Source of the DNA: Syngnathus acus
Lineage: Eukaryota > Chordata > Actinopteri > Syngnathiformes > Syngnathidae
NCBI RefSeq assembly: GCF_901709675.1
Contig: NC_051089.1
Location: 5,062,476 to 5,126,475 of the forward strand
Direction: 5' to 3'
DNA: 64,000 bases
The notes beneath the pieces were generated by a model. It saw only the letters and a program-made list of their open reading frames with translations, ran no database searches and was not told the origin of the DNA. Both the position numbers and the translations under genes were made by a program. Positions within the stretch are counted from its first letter, which is position 1. Each line of letters begins with the position of its first letter. Of this stretch, positions 1 through 9,639 are shown in pieces.

Positions 1-299
1 GTGCAGGTGACCACGCAGGTGCCTGCAATGGGGAATCCGCCCCAGGGACTCAGGTGGACTCGCCGAGAAAGAGAGAATCCCTCTCAGGGGTCCGGCGTTG
101 CGTTTGTTGCATCGGCGCCGCCTCGAGTGCTCAGGTGAGCCTCGGTAATCAATCACCTGATTCCTTAGCGTTAGGTGAGCTTCTCCCATCAATCCGTCAG
201 TCAGTGAGTTGGTTGATGGGAGAGCCTCGGGTGAGGAGGCTGAGGGATCAAGGCGAGTTCCCGCACGTACGACAACAACACTGATCCTTTGCGCAGGTG
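1..299. promoter_or_regulatory. E-box cluster (six CAGGTG/CACCTG sites)
   Basis: Six copies of the E-box core CAGGTG or its complement lie at 4-9, 16-21, 51-56, 132-137, 154-159 and 294-299. This core is bound by E2A/bHLH dimers and by ZEB/Snail zinc-finger repressors. Chance predicts well under one copy in 300 bases, so the clustering is real, but binding is inferred. The block is more GC-rich and CpG-bearing than the AT-rich DNA after 300. It could be an enhancer or silencer cut by the window edge, or a decayed tandem repeat with a CAGGTG core. Confidence 0.35.
182..223. repeat. perfect 11-bp inverted repeat
   Basis: TCTCCCATCAA at 182-192 is exactly complementary to TTGATGGGAGA at 213-223, with a 20-base spacer. 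It sits inside the E-box cluster. It may form a small hairpin or be a paired protein site; nothing in it matches a transposon end that I know. Confidence 0.6.
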
Positions 300-697
300 G
301 AGATTTGTCAAGGGCTGCTTGAAGCTCAGTTGGGATTGAAAGGCAAGTACACAGTGTTGCTTTGATTGTTCTCCCAGTGTAATGATCGTGTGGAACAGAA
401 AGTCCAAACTTTTTCTACTGAGGGCCACTTCATCTTGTGTTTTTGAAACATGCTAATATTGATCCAACAAGCTGGAGCTAAGCAGTTGGAAGGGGGAAAA
501 CTGTTTACATTTGAGCTTGGTGTTACCAGAGACAGTAAAAAATGTATGATTTCAGTGTGATAACTATGAATAAGTGTACCAATTTTATATTTAAAAACGT
601 GTGACAGCTTTTCTACACTGGAAAAAAATGGTTTTGAATTTACTGTATTTTATTTTGTCGTGTTTGAAATAATAAAAAAATGATCTGGATCCAGATA
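300..697. other. AT-rich unique sequence, no feature seen
   Basis: The composition drops to AT-rich with short A and T runs. There is no open frame of note on either strand and no recognisable repeat up to the target-site duplication of the SINE. Confidence 0.5.
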
Positions 698-709
698 TAT
701 TTTTAACTA
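698..709. repeat. SINE target-site duplication, left copy
   Basis: TATTTTTAACTA here is repeated without mismatch at 1077-1088, exactly flanking the SINE. A perfect 12-bp direct repeat marks a target-primed retrotransposition that is young enough not to have decayed. The sequence is T-rich, as expected for a LINE endonuclease nick site. Confidence 0.85.
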
Positions 710-1076
710 TCCATCCATCCATCCATTTTCTGAACCGCTTAGTCCCCACGGGGGTCACGGGAGCGCTGGAGCCTATCCCAGCCGTCATCGGGCAGTAGGC
801 GGGGGACACCCTGAACCGGTTGCCAGCCAATCGCAGGGCACACAGAGACAAACAACCATTCGCACTCGCAACCACACCTAGGGACAATTTGGAGTCTTCA
901 ATCAGCCTACCAAGCATGTTTTTGGGATGTGGGAGGAAACCGGAGTGCCCGGAGAAAACCCACGCGGGCCCGGGGAGAACATGCAAACTCCACACAGGGA
1001 GGGCCGGAGGTGGAATCGAACCCGCACCCTCCTAACTGTGAGGCGGACGTGCCACCCAGTGCCCCACCGAGCCGCC
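710..1076 (-). mobile_element. full-length tRNA-derived SINE
   Basis: Read on the minus strand, the element starts with a tRNA-like head. A perfect RNA polymerase III B box, GGTTCGATTCC, is the complement of 1012-1022, and an A-box-like stretch lies upstream at about 1046-1066. A conserved body follows, which I recognise as a very abundant teleost dispersed repeat. The element ends in an ATGGATGG tail, seen as CCATCCATCC at 711-726. Length is 367 bases and it is flanked by perfect 12-bp direct repeats (698-709, 1077-1088), so the copy is complete. It encodes no protein and would have moved with enzymes of a partner LINE, probably one sharing the tail. Open frames across it are incidental. Confidence 0.85.
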
Positions 1077-1088
1077 TATTTTTAACTA
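1077..1088. repeat. SINE target-site duplication, right copy
   Basis: This is the second copy of TATTTTTAACTA. It directly abuts the tRNA-like head of the minus-strand SINE and fixes its 5' end. Confidence 0.85.
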
Positions 1089-1682
1089 GATTAGTTATTT
1101 TATCTTACACTTGCGTGACTGAGTTAAGTAAAGACATTTTTTTAATTTGTCTCAGGACACACTTGTGTTGGGAATCGCTCAAAATCCCTAAAATTAGCCT
1201 TCTTAACATCTATCATTGTATATCTCTATGTACATGTGTCAACATGCGCTAATCTCTCCTTCTAAATTAGCGTGCAAAGCAATTTTTCAATCATACAAAC
1301 TTGCAAACACTGTTCTGTTACTTTCTCCTCATGCTGCAATAAAACAAAAATGTCTCAATGCCTGAGGGAACTTCTTTTTTCAAATGTGTACCGTATGTTG
1401 AAAGATTTATGTGCACAACTTAACTGTTCAGGTTTGTGTTAAGAAAAAGACAAGTGAGGACTTCTCAGAAAGACGTTCTATTGAATCGACTGTCTGTTAG
1501 CGTGAGGCATGTCTTTGACTGTAATTTTACCTTTGACTTTGAGGCGTCCGTCTGGGAGGCAATCTTTTGACTACTGCTGTTTCAATGGAGAAAGTGACTG
1601 GTGTAAAAACCTTTGTCAGATATGTGTGAGCAAACACATTCAAGTTCATCAGACGCAGTTAATTTTCACTTTGAGTGAAGTT
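1089..1682. other. noncoding, no feature seen
   Basis: The sequence is AT-rich and of normal complexity. No repeat, RNA gene or coding signal was found. Confidence 0.45.
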
Positions 1683-1844
1683 GGATAGGATAGGAAAGCA
1701 TAGGATAGCATAGGATAGGATAGCATAGAGTATGATAGCATTGGATAGCATAGGATAGGACAAAATGGGCTAGCATAGGATAGAATATCATAGGATAGCA
1801 TAGGATAAACTAGCATAGCATAGCATAGGCTAGGCTAGGATAGA
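1683..1844. repeat. GGATAGCATA-type minisatellite
   Basis: About 160 bases are built from variants of a 5-10-base unit (GGATA, GCATA, GGATAGCATA) with scattered changes and short insertions, such as a small island around 1760-1770. The irregular unit order suggests an old array. It ends where a dispersed-repeat fragment begins. Confidence 0.8.
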
Positions 1845-1893
1845 AGGCCTTTATTGTTATTGTACAGCAGGTATACAATGAAAATTGGAGCAT
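1845..1893 (+). mobile_element. dispersed repeat fragment (GGCCTTTATTGTTATTGTAC type)
   Basis: The sequence following the minisatellite, with its T-rich 'CCTTTATTGT' core and 'ACAATGAAAATTGG', matches from memory the end of a short teleost repeat family that often carries tandem arrays at its border. Only about 50 bases remain. The family name is not certain. Confidence 0.4.
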
Positions 1894-3159
1894 AAGTCTC
1901 ACACGTCACTAAGTTGATTGATCGCCACATTTATTTGCTTTGAAGTGTCAAATTGACTCAACAGGTCCCACAGAAACAAACTGTGTTACTGCTTGCGAAG
2001 TAAGATTGTACGTCATTAAATATGAATCACAACCAGGAAAGATCAAGCCAAGAAAAGAACAATTAGCGCAAAATCAATCCCTTTTCCCCTCCTTTTCTTG
2101 TCTTGTTGTTGCTTTATTTTAGCAGCATAATGACGGCTGGTGCAAGAACACACGTAAAGCTGCAGATTTTTGGAAGGAGAAGACAGACAAACCCCCATCT
2201 GGCTCATAGCTATGTCTGGATTGCCTTCTGCGCCCCAGATAGGAGTCAACATGTTTAGCGACATCAAAAGAAAAAACCTGATACCTTAAGTATAAGAAGA
2301 TTAACATTTGCGGTGATCTCGAGCTTAGGCTTCCACCGGCACTCTTCAACACGACTCCGCCAGAAGGGACAATTACTGACGAATTGGCACCAGCATCGTC
2401 TCATAGTTATTTAACAAAATATGGCACACTGTATAAGCTCTCGTCCTTAAGACTTTCCTTTTAAGTCTGGCCCCCCTATCGCTAACTGGCTAACAGATTT
2501 GGGGGTGGTTAGGGGGGGTTCGTGATTTGAGCCGACAGCAGGGAAATCTGTGGGAACACTGGGAGAAAGGAGGTGGAAAAAAGGAGAAACAAAAGTAGAG
2601 TGAGAGATAATAAAGGAGAATGCTATCGCTCTGTGGTGATGTTTCACAACTTCGAGCCTGTGTGTCATATCTCAGGGTGGATATTTGTGGTATGTCTAAG
2701 CTCGCTGGTATGCCCTGTGGCTTTTTTCCTCATGCCTTCTACCTCGCTGTGGACGCTGTGTGACAAGCTGAGGAATGTGATATTAGGGAAAAAGTCTTGC
2801 TGACAAGCTGACAGCTACCAAAATATGCACAATCTCACACAGAACTAAAAGCAAACAAAAACGGAGTGTTTGTCATTTTAAAGGCATGTTAGCACTAAGC
2901 TAGACCTGTTTCTGTCTGAATCAGTGGTTATCTTTAGACATTTCCTCTTAAGTGGCTTCATGGGATAAAAAGCATAAGAAAACCCAAAAAATAACTAACT
3001 AAAATAATACACTTAAAAAAAAAAAACTTTTATAAGAATTGAAAAAATATGGGCAGAAATTTGCATGAAGATATTGCAGATTTTCTATTCTTCTAATTTC
3101 TAGTTACTGATTATAAAATGGCCACAAGAGTCGTGAGTCACAATACCTTGAAAAAAGTT
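1894..3159. other. noncoding, no feature seen
   Basis: The interval is mixed. A G-rich patch lies near 2500-2520, with A runs at 3014-3026. A perfect POU octamer (ATTTGCAT) is at 3059-3066 but lies in AT-rich DNA where chance matches are common. No coding or RNA gene is seen. Confidence 0.4.
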
Positions 3160-3212
3160 TGGTATTACCACCTATACCAATACCTGGTATTGGTACTTGC
3201 CCATCCCTCACA
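3160..3212. mobile_element. transposon-end fragment with palindrome
   Basis: CCAATACC (3177-3184) and GGTATTGG (3186-3193) form a perfect 8-bp palindrome around one base. It is followed by TACTTGCCCATCCCT, which resembles the outer end of a teleost DNA transposon family rich in GGTATTGGTAC. The opposite end was not found, so this is a remnant. Confidence 0.4.
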
Positions 3213-4089
3213 TCACCTAAACCTAAGTAGCTAGGTAGGAATAAGCTAATCGAGTACAGTTTTTCTTGGATGGTAAAGGATGATGCAACAGCATATTAAT
3301 GCTATTTAGAGTTACCGACATGTCATGTTGATTTTTCCGCAGCTCATTGCACACCTGAAACAGATGTCGCCACGAGTTCTCGGTTAATTCTCAGCTCCGG
3401 TGCTGCACACTCACCACGGGACTTCTCGGGGGTTGTAGGTAGCACTCAAGTCTTTACACATATATTATCGCCTCTTATTAATCCAAAGTACATGCCGCAT
3501 GCTTGTACCTACAACAGTTTTGTACAGGTCGCCCTAATCCGACTGTCACCGCCAAAGCCAGAGAGAGGAAGGCGCCATGGGGAAAATCAGGGACAAAGCT
3601 TATTCCTTCCCTGTGGAAAACTCTGGAACGGTTTTTGGTTTCTAATTTTATGGTATTTTTTAATAGTTTAAATATGGATTTGACTCATGTCCCCAGTCCA
3701 AACCGAGATTCACACCCAAAAAGCTCAGAACTGTGACTCTGGGATGCCAACCGCTAATCCAATCTTTCTTCTTCATCCAAACTCATCAATTCTAATCGTT
3801 ATGAACAAACGTCAAAGCGCTCAAGAATTGTAAAAGAAAGCTGCGAGTGATCAGATGCAGAAGCACGAGACACGGCGGAGATAACAGGTGACAAGACATG
3901 AGGCGCCACTCACTTGTTGGATCAAGAGGCCGCCGTGGGACAGCGTGACAGACGTCGGTTCCTGACACGTCTTCCGGCGGGGGATGGGGAGGAGACGAAG
4001 AGCCGGAAAAGTGAGTGATTTGGTGTTATTTGGGAGGGGGTGAGGGATTCCCTCCAGTGGTTCGAAGAGAAGCTTTAGACGGATAGATG
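3213..4089. other. noncoding, no feature seen
   Basis: This is ordinary mixed-composition sequence. A CpG-bearing, purine-rich stretch lies at about 3950-4010. There is no recognisable gene or repeat. Confidence 0.4.
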
Positions 4090-4445
4090 ACGTGACCCGA
4101 AAGGCGTTTGATCATCTCAGCATCGCTTCCATTCTGTCACAGAGATCCATGCAAATATCACTTAATATTACAGAAGATTTCAGTATTATTAAAGGGAAAA
4201 TAAGCTGGCTGCTGTCCATGCATTATTCATCAATGGCGGGTGACACAACCTATTTTGTAAGTAAACTGACATGCCCGAGAACAAAGAGAAAGTGTGACGA
4301 GTTTCAAAAGGAGGTCGGACAAAGATTCGCCATATGCCTTTACGTGTTAGGCAGAGAGACAATTCCTGAGTGGATCCGAGAGAGGATATCTATCATTAAT
4401 TGCTTCCGCTCTGCAAGGCAAATAAAGTTATACAAAATGCTACAT
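4090..4445. promoter_or_regulatory. candidate conserved noncoding block with POU octamer
   Basis: This is non-repetitive, balanced sequence containing a perfect octamer ATGCAAAT at 4149-4156 and AT-rich homeodomain-like cores around it. A 142-codon open frame (4092-4520, GTG start) crosses it but has no domain I recognise, and it runs into a poly-A-rich region. I judge the frame accidental. The call rests on motif and texture only; conservation is untested. Confidence 0.3.
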
Positions 4446-4517
4446 TTTCACGTGAGCAAAAAAAAAATTCGTAAATTCAGCAAGCAAAATGAAAACAAAC
4501 ACAGAGCTCACCAGAGC

Positions 4518-4536
4518 TAACCCTAACCCTAACCCT
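4518..4536. repeat. short interstitial telomere-like repeat
   Basis: Three copies of the vertebrate telomere unit CCCTAA, preceded by TAA, lie here. The run is too short to be a fusion point. It is consistent with repair-associated insertion or chance. Confidence 0.6.
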
Positions 4537-4864
4537 TTGCATGGCTCACCTCATGAGTCCAATCCTGCATAAAGACTCACCTAAGAGGTAAAACGTATTT
4601 GAGGACAGGTAACGGTCCCTGGATCTAGATTAAGGGCCATGATTCGAGGAAATAAAACGGATGCATACAATCTGAGTCGTTGAGATCCACTCGCAATCAT
4701 GATAGGCCAGCTGAAATTTGAGTACATCATTATGTCCTTGCCGTTAAGTACAAGAGACAAAATATCCGCCTTTGGTTAATTGGCCGCTTGAAGCAAAAAT
4801 GTCAAGGCCGTATGGATTTCCTGCCTGCTGAGTAGTCTGCGGCTGTTCCTCCAGTGATGCGAGA
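4537..4864. other. noncoding, no feature seen
   Basis: Ordinary sequence between the telomere-like run and the G-rich block. No gene or repeat was recognised. Confidence 0.4.
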
Positions 4865-4898
4865 GGGTTGGGCGAGGGAGTGTTGGGGTGGGTGAGGG
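4865..4898 (+). other. potential G-quadruplex
   Basis: Six runs of three or more G, with short loops (2, 3, 6, 1 and 3 bases), lie within 34 bases. This satisfies the usual four-tract rule on the plus strand. Folding in vivo is not shown. Confidence 0.6.
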
Positions 4899-5879
4899 AA
4901 TTGCAGGAGAAGGATGTGAATAATGCATTACAAGGTATGAGGCTGGTAAGGAGCCGGGGCTCTGGGAATTTAAAAGCATTTGTGTTTGTCACACAAATCA
5001 GCGAAGTCTCGTTGCTCTCGCAGGCAAATCCGAAGCGACGGCTCGGAGTTGACGGCAGCCTGGCTTGTACACTTCGACTCTGGGATGAATGAGTGTGTGC
5101 TATCGTGTGCATGTATGAGTATTAGGATGGAAACTCATGAAGAGAGAAGGAATATAAGATTTTTTGAAAGCCATACCGCAAATAATCGGAAGTGATGTGG
5201 AACTTGGTATTTTTTTGCTTCACTGAAGGGAGCAGTGCCCCCCCTTAGCTGCGCCAGTCGTTTTCATACGTACATGTGTATGCTTATCAATATCGAGGGG
5301 GAGACCACCTTCCTTGGAATTTCTGGAAATGGAGTGACCTTAGTAGTCCCCACGTGTCACCAGTGGACCTTCAGTCACATTCTGACCCACTTTGACAAGA
5401 GCATGACTTTGACCTTTGGCTTTTGAGCCTTAACCTAATGGAGCAGTATATGATGCCCTCAAATGTACTCTGGTTAAAATGATATTTATGTCACAGAAAT
5501 ACATTGCCATGATTGGACTTGTACGGGAGACTATCAAGTGAAGCGAAACACACCAGTGAGGTTCAGACACGGGAACGATAAGGCTGTTGACCCTTGCTGA
5601 TGGGGAGGACTTATCGTGCCTGGCTGCCTTTGTTGCTCTGTAGCCTGTCAGAGTGGCAATGTGTCAGTGCACACGGGCCTGCATATGATCATGCGTGCGT
5701 GTCTCTCTGGGTGGCAGGACATGAGCAGGGTGGGGGGCTTCTTTAATGAACCAATAAGGCGTGTCCGAGACAGTCTGTTTTTCACCTGGCCTGCTTTTTG
5801 GGAAAGGGTGGAATGACAGGGCGAAGGGATTGGACAAGTGGGTGTAGAGAAACTGGTCTGGTTCTCTGCCAGTGATCTT
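4899..5879. other. noncoding, no feature seen
   Basis: Mixed sequence with a C run at 5239-5245. No gene, RNA or recognisable repeat was found. Confidence 0.4.
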
Positions 5880-5920
5880 GGGGTGGGTGGGTGTTGAGGT
5901 TATGGGCGGGTGAGTGGGGG
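5880..5920 (+). other. G-rich tract
   Basis: GGGGTGGGTGGG at 5880-5891 is followed by further G runs at 5904-5906, 5908-5910 and 5915-5920. A quadruplex is possible, though one loop is long. Confidence 0.45.
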
Positions 5921-7719
5921 GCACAAAGGTGCAGACAGACAGGAAGCAGATAACACTGAGAGATGGAGCCAAAACAGGCTCAGGCTTTTTAGAGCTCCTC
6001 TATGAGAAGGAGTGTTGATTGAAGGATTATTCCTTTCAAATTTACATTTACATTTTTTTCCACAATATCACATTTTGTTCATGAACTTGTTCTAACCTCA
6101 ACATTGTTTCACTATTTTATGTTTATTTCTTTTTAGTTTATAAAAAAAAATCTTACAAGATTACAAGTAGTTGAGTCAATAATATCCACCAATCATAAGA
6201 TGAGAAAACAGACGCCAACAGGTCAAACATTCGTGTGAGTCCAGCCAATTGAAAGGACTCCACCCCCACCCCCCGCCCCCCCTTCCTCACTGACAGGGGT
6301 TTGCGTGTTACTTTAGGTAATGGCACAAAGCCGTAGCTGCCAAGTGGAGGCTGGCAGACACATAGCAGACCTTCACTTAAAAGCCAGTGTCCGGGGGTTA
6401 AGTGGTCATGGAAACGGGAGGCCGAAAAGTCACAGCTGAAGTTACGAGGCGGCAAAGTCTCCGTCATCAGCAGGTGGGAGGTGAGATGTGGTGTAAGGAG
6501 CAGGTGCAACTTGGGTGGGTGGTGAGGGGGGGGGGCACTAAAATTACACCACCGCACTGATGTGACCCTGCAGGCTTGGCGTGCAGAAAGTGAGAGTTGA
6601 ATTTGTGGGTGTGAGAAACTCAATCTGGCACGTGAGTGTATGAGAATGTTGTTGTTTTTTTCCACCCCAAAGTCAAACGGTTGAGTAGCTATTTAATGTA
6701 TATATGGTGAGTTAACAAAATGAATCAGAGCAGCAGCTGCCCTAAACTAACAGCAGAGGTAATAACCAAATATTTGAGTCTGTCATTGTTAATGCACCAG
6801 TATGGAAAAACTTGAACCCAAACGATATTTTTCATAAAGTTGTCATTCCGATTCAAATAGAAATGGTAAAGTGCATTATTATTTGTTGATTAAGGTTTCC
6901 AACTATTATTATTTGAATTCCTGAACAAAAAAGAGTGGTTCAAAATTATGCTTAATTCAACCCCCCGTTTAAATATGGGAAAATATTGAGATTTGGAATC
7001 ACATGTGTAAAATTTATTTATAAGGTGGACACCGATTGCGTCATACTTACAGACTAGATTTTATTACCAAAATAGTCCTGCAATCATGATTTATCAACCA
7101 CCTTAGCATAAGTTAGTGACTGGCTAAGATGCATGCTGACTTACGTACAAATTTGGATTCAGTCATTGGCGAAGCAACTGAGCACAGTCGTAAACCAAGG
7201 ACACCGTATAATGCCACTTCAATAAATTCATGCCAAAATTCCAATTGGCTTAAACCTTAACTGTGCAGCAATAAAAAGTAAACCCTTTTCACCCATGAGG
7301 TCCCTGCATTCCACAGCCGCAAACTGTGGCATATTCTCCAACAAGACACATTTAATGACATTTTAAAAGAAAAATCAAACAAAAGGTTGTAAGTGTCAGA
7401 GCGAGGTGCTGGAGGAGAGGAACCGAGGGCTTTTATTTGATGATTACCTTTTTGTTATTTTCAGCCTCGGGAGACTCCGGCAGCAGAAATGAAGCACTTC
7501 TTCCAAACAAAACAAAAATCCAACTAACGAAAACAAACAAACAAAAAACAGTGGAAGAGCGAGGCGTGTGGAGGTGCGAGGAGATTTGAGGATGAGATGA
7601 GGTGGTGTATCGATCATCCATTGACAAACACAATAGAAATTTTAGATGTGAGATGTGAGAGGCCTACATCCATAATTTATTGGCGGTCCAAATGTGAGTG
7701 ACGTGGGGTGTGGATAGAG
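5921..7719. other. noncoding, C-rich and AT-rich patches
   Basis: A C-rich tract at about 6262-6283 (C5, C6 and C7 runs) could form a quadruplex on the minus strand. A G run lies at 6527-6536. The 170-codon minus-strand frame at 6153-6665 spans these simple tracts and has no recognisable domain. From 6670 to 7430 the sequence is AT-rich with nothing visible. Confidence 0.4.
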
Positions 7720-7802
7720 GGGAGTATTGATTAGTGGAGGGGGGTAGGAAGGAAGGAGGGATCCGGAGAGACATGAAGGATGGTGGTGGTGGTGGTGGAG
7801 TG
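7720..7802 (+). repeat. purine-rich tract with (TGG)n
   Basis: Long G/A-only stretches with GGAA units precede a TGG trinucleotide run at 7781-7798. Open frames on both strands here, including the 173-codon one starting at 7780, arise from the stop-poor simple sequence and are not genes. Confidence 0.6.
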
Positions 7803-8324
7803 CTCGGAGGCAGAGAGGCAAAGACGGAGCACGAGAAAGCCATTAAGGATGGCAGTGTTACCAGACACTGGCAGAGTGCAAAGAGAGAAGAGCGTAAAGA
7901 TTGGAGAAGCAGCAGAAAGAATGATAAAGAGGTCAACATGCTCCCCCCACCGCCACCACCCTGCAAAACTACTCCCACCCCAACGTCCCCAATCAATACA
8001 GTCATGTCAAAACATAAAATGCATGCTTTTGCTCTTAAGTAAAAGATTTTTAAAAGCATTGATTCAGGAGACGGTCGATGGAAATCAAGGCAGATTTGGC
8101 AGCGCAAAGAGGGGTAATAACACTCGGCTGATAATAGCACAACAGAGGGGACTCTGTGGTGTCAGCCTGAAGTGGGCCAATGCAGATTACTGCCAGGAGG
8201 GAGGCCGGGGTCAAGGGTCTGAGCAGTGTCTACGCAAGCTGGCTCTGATATTTGTCTGTTGGGAAAACACTGGCGAAAGCCGGGAACTTCCTTTTCAGTG
8301 AGTTTGTAGGCAAGACGTTTTGGC
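7803..8324. other. noncoding, no feature seen
   Basis: Sequence of normal complexity lies under the longest open frame of the window (7780-8301, plus). The frame starts in a trinucleotide repeat, has no domain, and overlaps equally long frames on both strands, so it is rejected as a gene. Confidence 0.4.
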
Positions 8325-8720
8325 AGGTTTGGTCCTGGTCAATTGAGCACATACTGTAGACCCAACAAAAGTATTGAGTTGGGTCTTGGTCTTGAGCTTA
8401 GTCTCACTACTTGGGTCAACTCGGTCTTGGCATCAATTTTGGTTGGTTTTCAAGTACTGGTCTTGACTATGTCTGAACTCCCCAAAGAGTCTGACTTGGT
8501 CATGCATGGGTTTGGTTTTTACTTTAACTTGGTCTCGACCTGCCTCAAACTTGCTGACTTGCTCTAGATCTGCTTTGGCCTTGACCTGCTCTCCCTTTGC
8601 CTCTGGATTGAATTTGACCTGGTATGAAATCCTCAAAGACTTGATCTTGGCTTTGACCTGCCTTTTTCGTGGTCTTTACTTGCCCGAGCATTACTTCAGT
8701 TTTGTTCTTGACCCGGTCGC
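8325..8720. repeat. decayed GGTCTTGAC-type tandem array
   Basis: About 400 bases are made of diverged copies of a unit near TTGGTCTTGACC, seen as TGGGTCTTGGTCTTGAG near 8378-8395, TTGGTCTCGACCTGCC near 8528, GGCCTTGACCTGCTC near 8577 and TTCTTGACCCGGTC near 8706. Unit spacing varies from about 9 to 40 bases. I recognise the GGTCTTG/CTCGAC texture as a teleost satellite-like repeat. Overlapping open frames on both strands follow from the stop-poor unit. Confidence 0.65.
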
Positions 8721-9329
8721 AACACCCCAAATTCTCAGTCTCTGTATTGATTTATGGCGGCTTTCATATACCACAGCAACATATCAGTGTAGCCAAGCGA
8801 CCACTGAAGAGTGGAAAAGACTTAGAGAGGATTTCCTGTGAATGATATGTTGTTTCAACCGAAGATACCCTCCAACCTTGATGTGACATTGCGGCACCCT
8901 TCTCTGAATTTTAAGCTCACTTTATTGATTCCTATTTGGCTGTGAGGCTTCTGTGTGTCCTGAATAAAAGCCACTCATCAGAAAGAAAATACATCTAAGG
9001 CAGTAAAATTCAGGGTGAGCTCAGTGTTAGAAAAATAAAAATCTCCACTAATGTGAACGGAAGTAGGGACAGTCCTTGTATCGGAACGTGTGTGTCTCAG
9101 GAAAGGGGACAAAGACAAATAATAAAAAAGGGTCAAGGTTCTGTGATTGTAACACGAAACCAGGAAGTGAGCCAACTGAAGATGGCAGCATCATCTTTGT
9201 CAAATAGTGAGAAAAAGATTTGAAGACCATTTTATTCCGACTTTCATATAAATTGGGCAACATAATCAATAGAATTCCGTCATAAACCAAAAACCTGCTG
9301 TACGTGTTTTGATGGCCACTTCTCATAGC
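8721..9329. other. noncoding, no feature seen
   Basis: AT-leaning sequence. A 92-codon minus-strand frame (9048-9326) adjoins the fragment described next but shows no domain. Confidence 0.35.
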
Positions 9330-9620
9330 CTAAGATTTTTGAAGTTCATGATAATGAACACATCGATTGTTTACGGATGTGAACTCCACAGGTAGCCTAT
9401 TTCCGAAATGCTGAGAATCAAGTGATGAGTTATCTGTAACATCATGAATTAGATTAGTGAACACAGATAGCTGATAGAAGTCAGTCAGCACCAACACATC
9501 TCCACGAGCATCTTGTATTATTGCATCGGCACGAGATAATGGCCCAGAAGTGATAAAGGGCCAGGCCACCTCATAAATACAGATGTTATGTTGATATGCG
9601 ACAGATGTTTCCCAGCTTAC
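9330..9620 (-). other. unidentified open stretch with protein-like composition
   Basis: The minus strand is open from an in-frame stop near 9630 down to a stop at 9330, roughly 95 codons, with no in-frame ATG at its head. The predicted peptide has balanced, globular-looking composition (for example DARGDVLVLTDFYQL and DSQHFGNRLPVEF) and no low-complexity bias, which is unusual here. I cannot place it in a family. A donor-like GAG|GTAAGC lies upstream on the minus strand, close to where an intron could begin. It could be an exon, a decayed transposon or gene fragment, or chance. Confidence 0.2.
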
Positions 9621-9639
9621 CTCGTTCCATTAAAAGCCT

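Noticed and set aside
4518-4536. Ancient chromosome fusion point
   Set aside because: Three telomere units only, in one orientation; no head-to-head arrangement and no subtelomeric sequence.
7780-8301. 173-codon plus-strand frame, the longest in the window
   Set aside because: Starts in a TGG trinucleotide run, lies over purine-rich simple sequence, overlaps long frames on both strands and has no domain.
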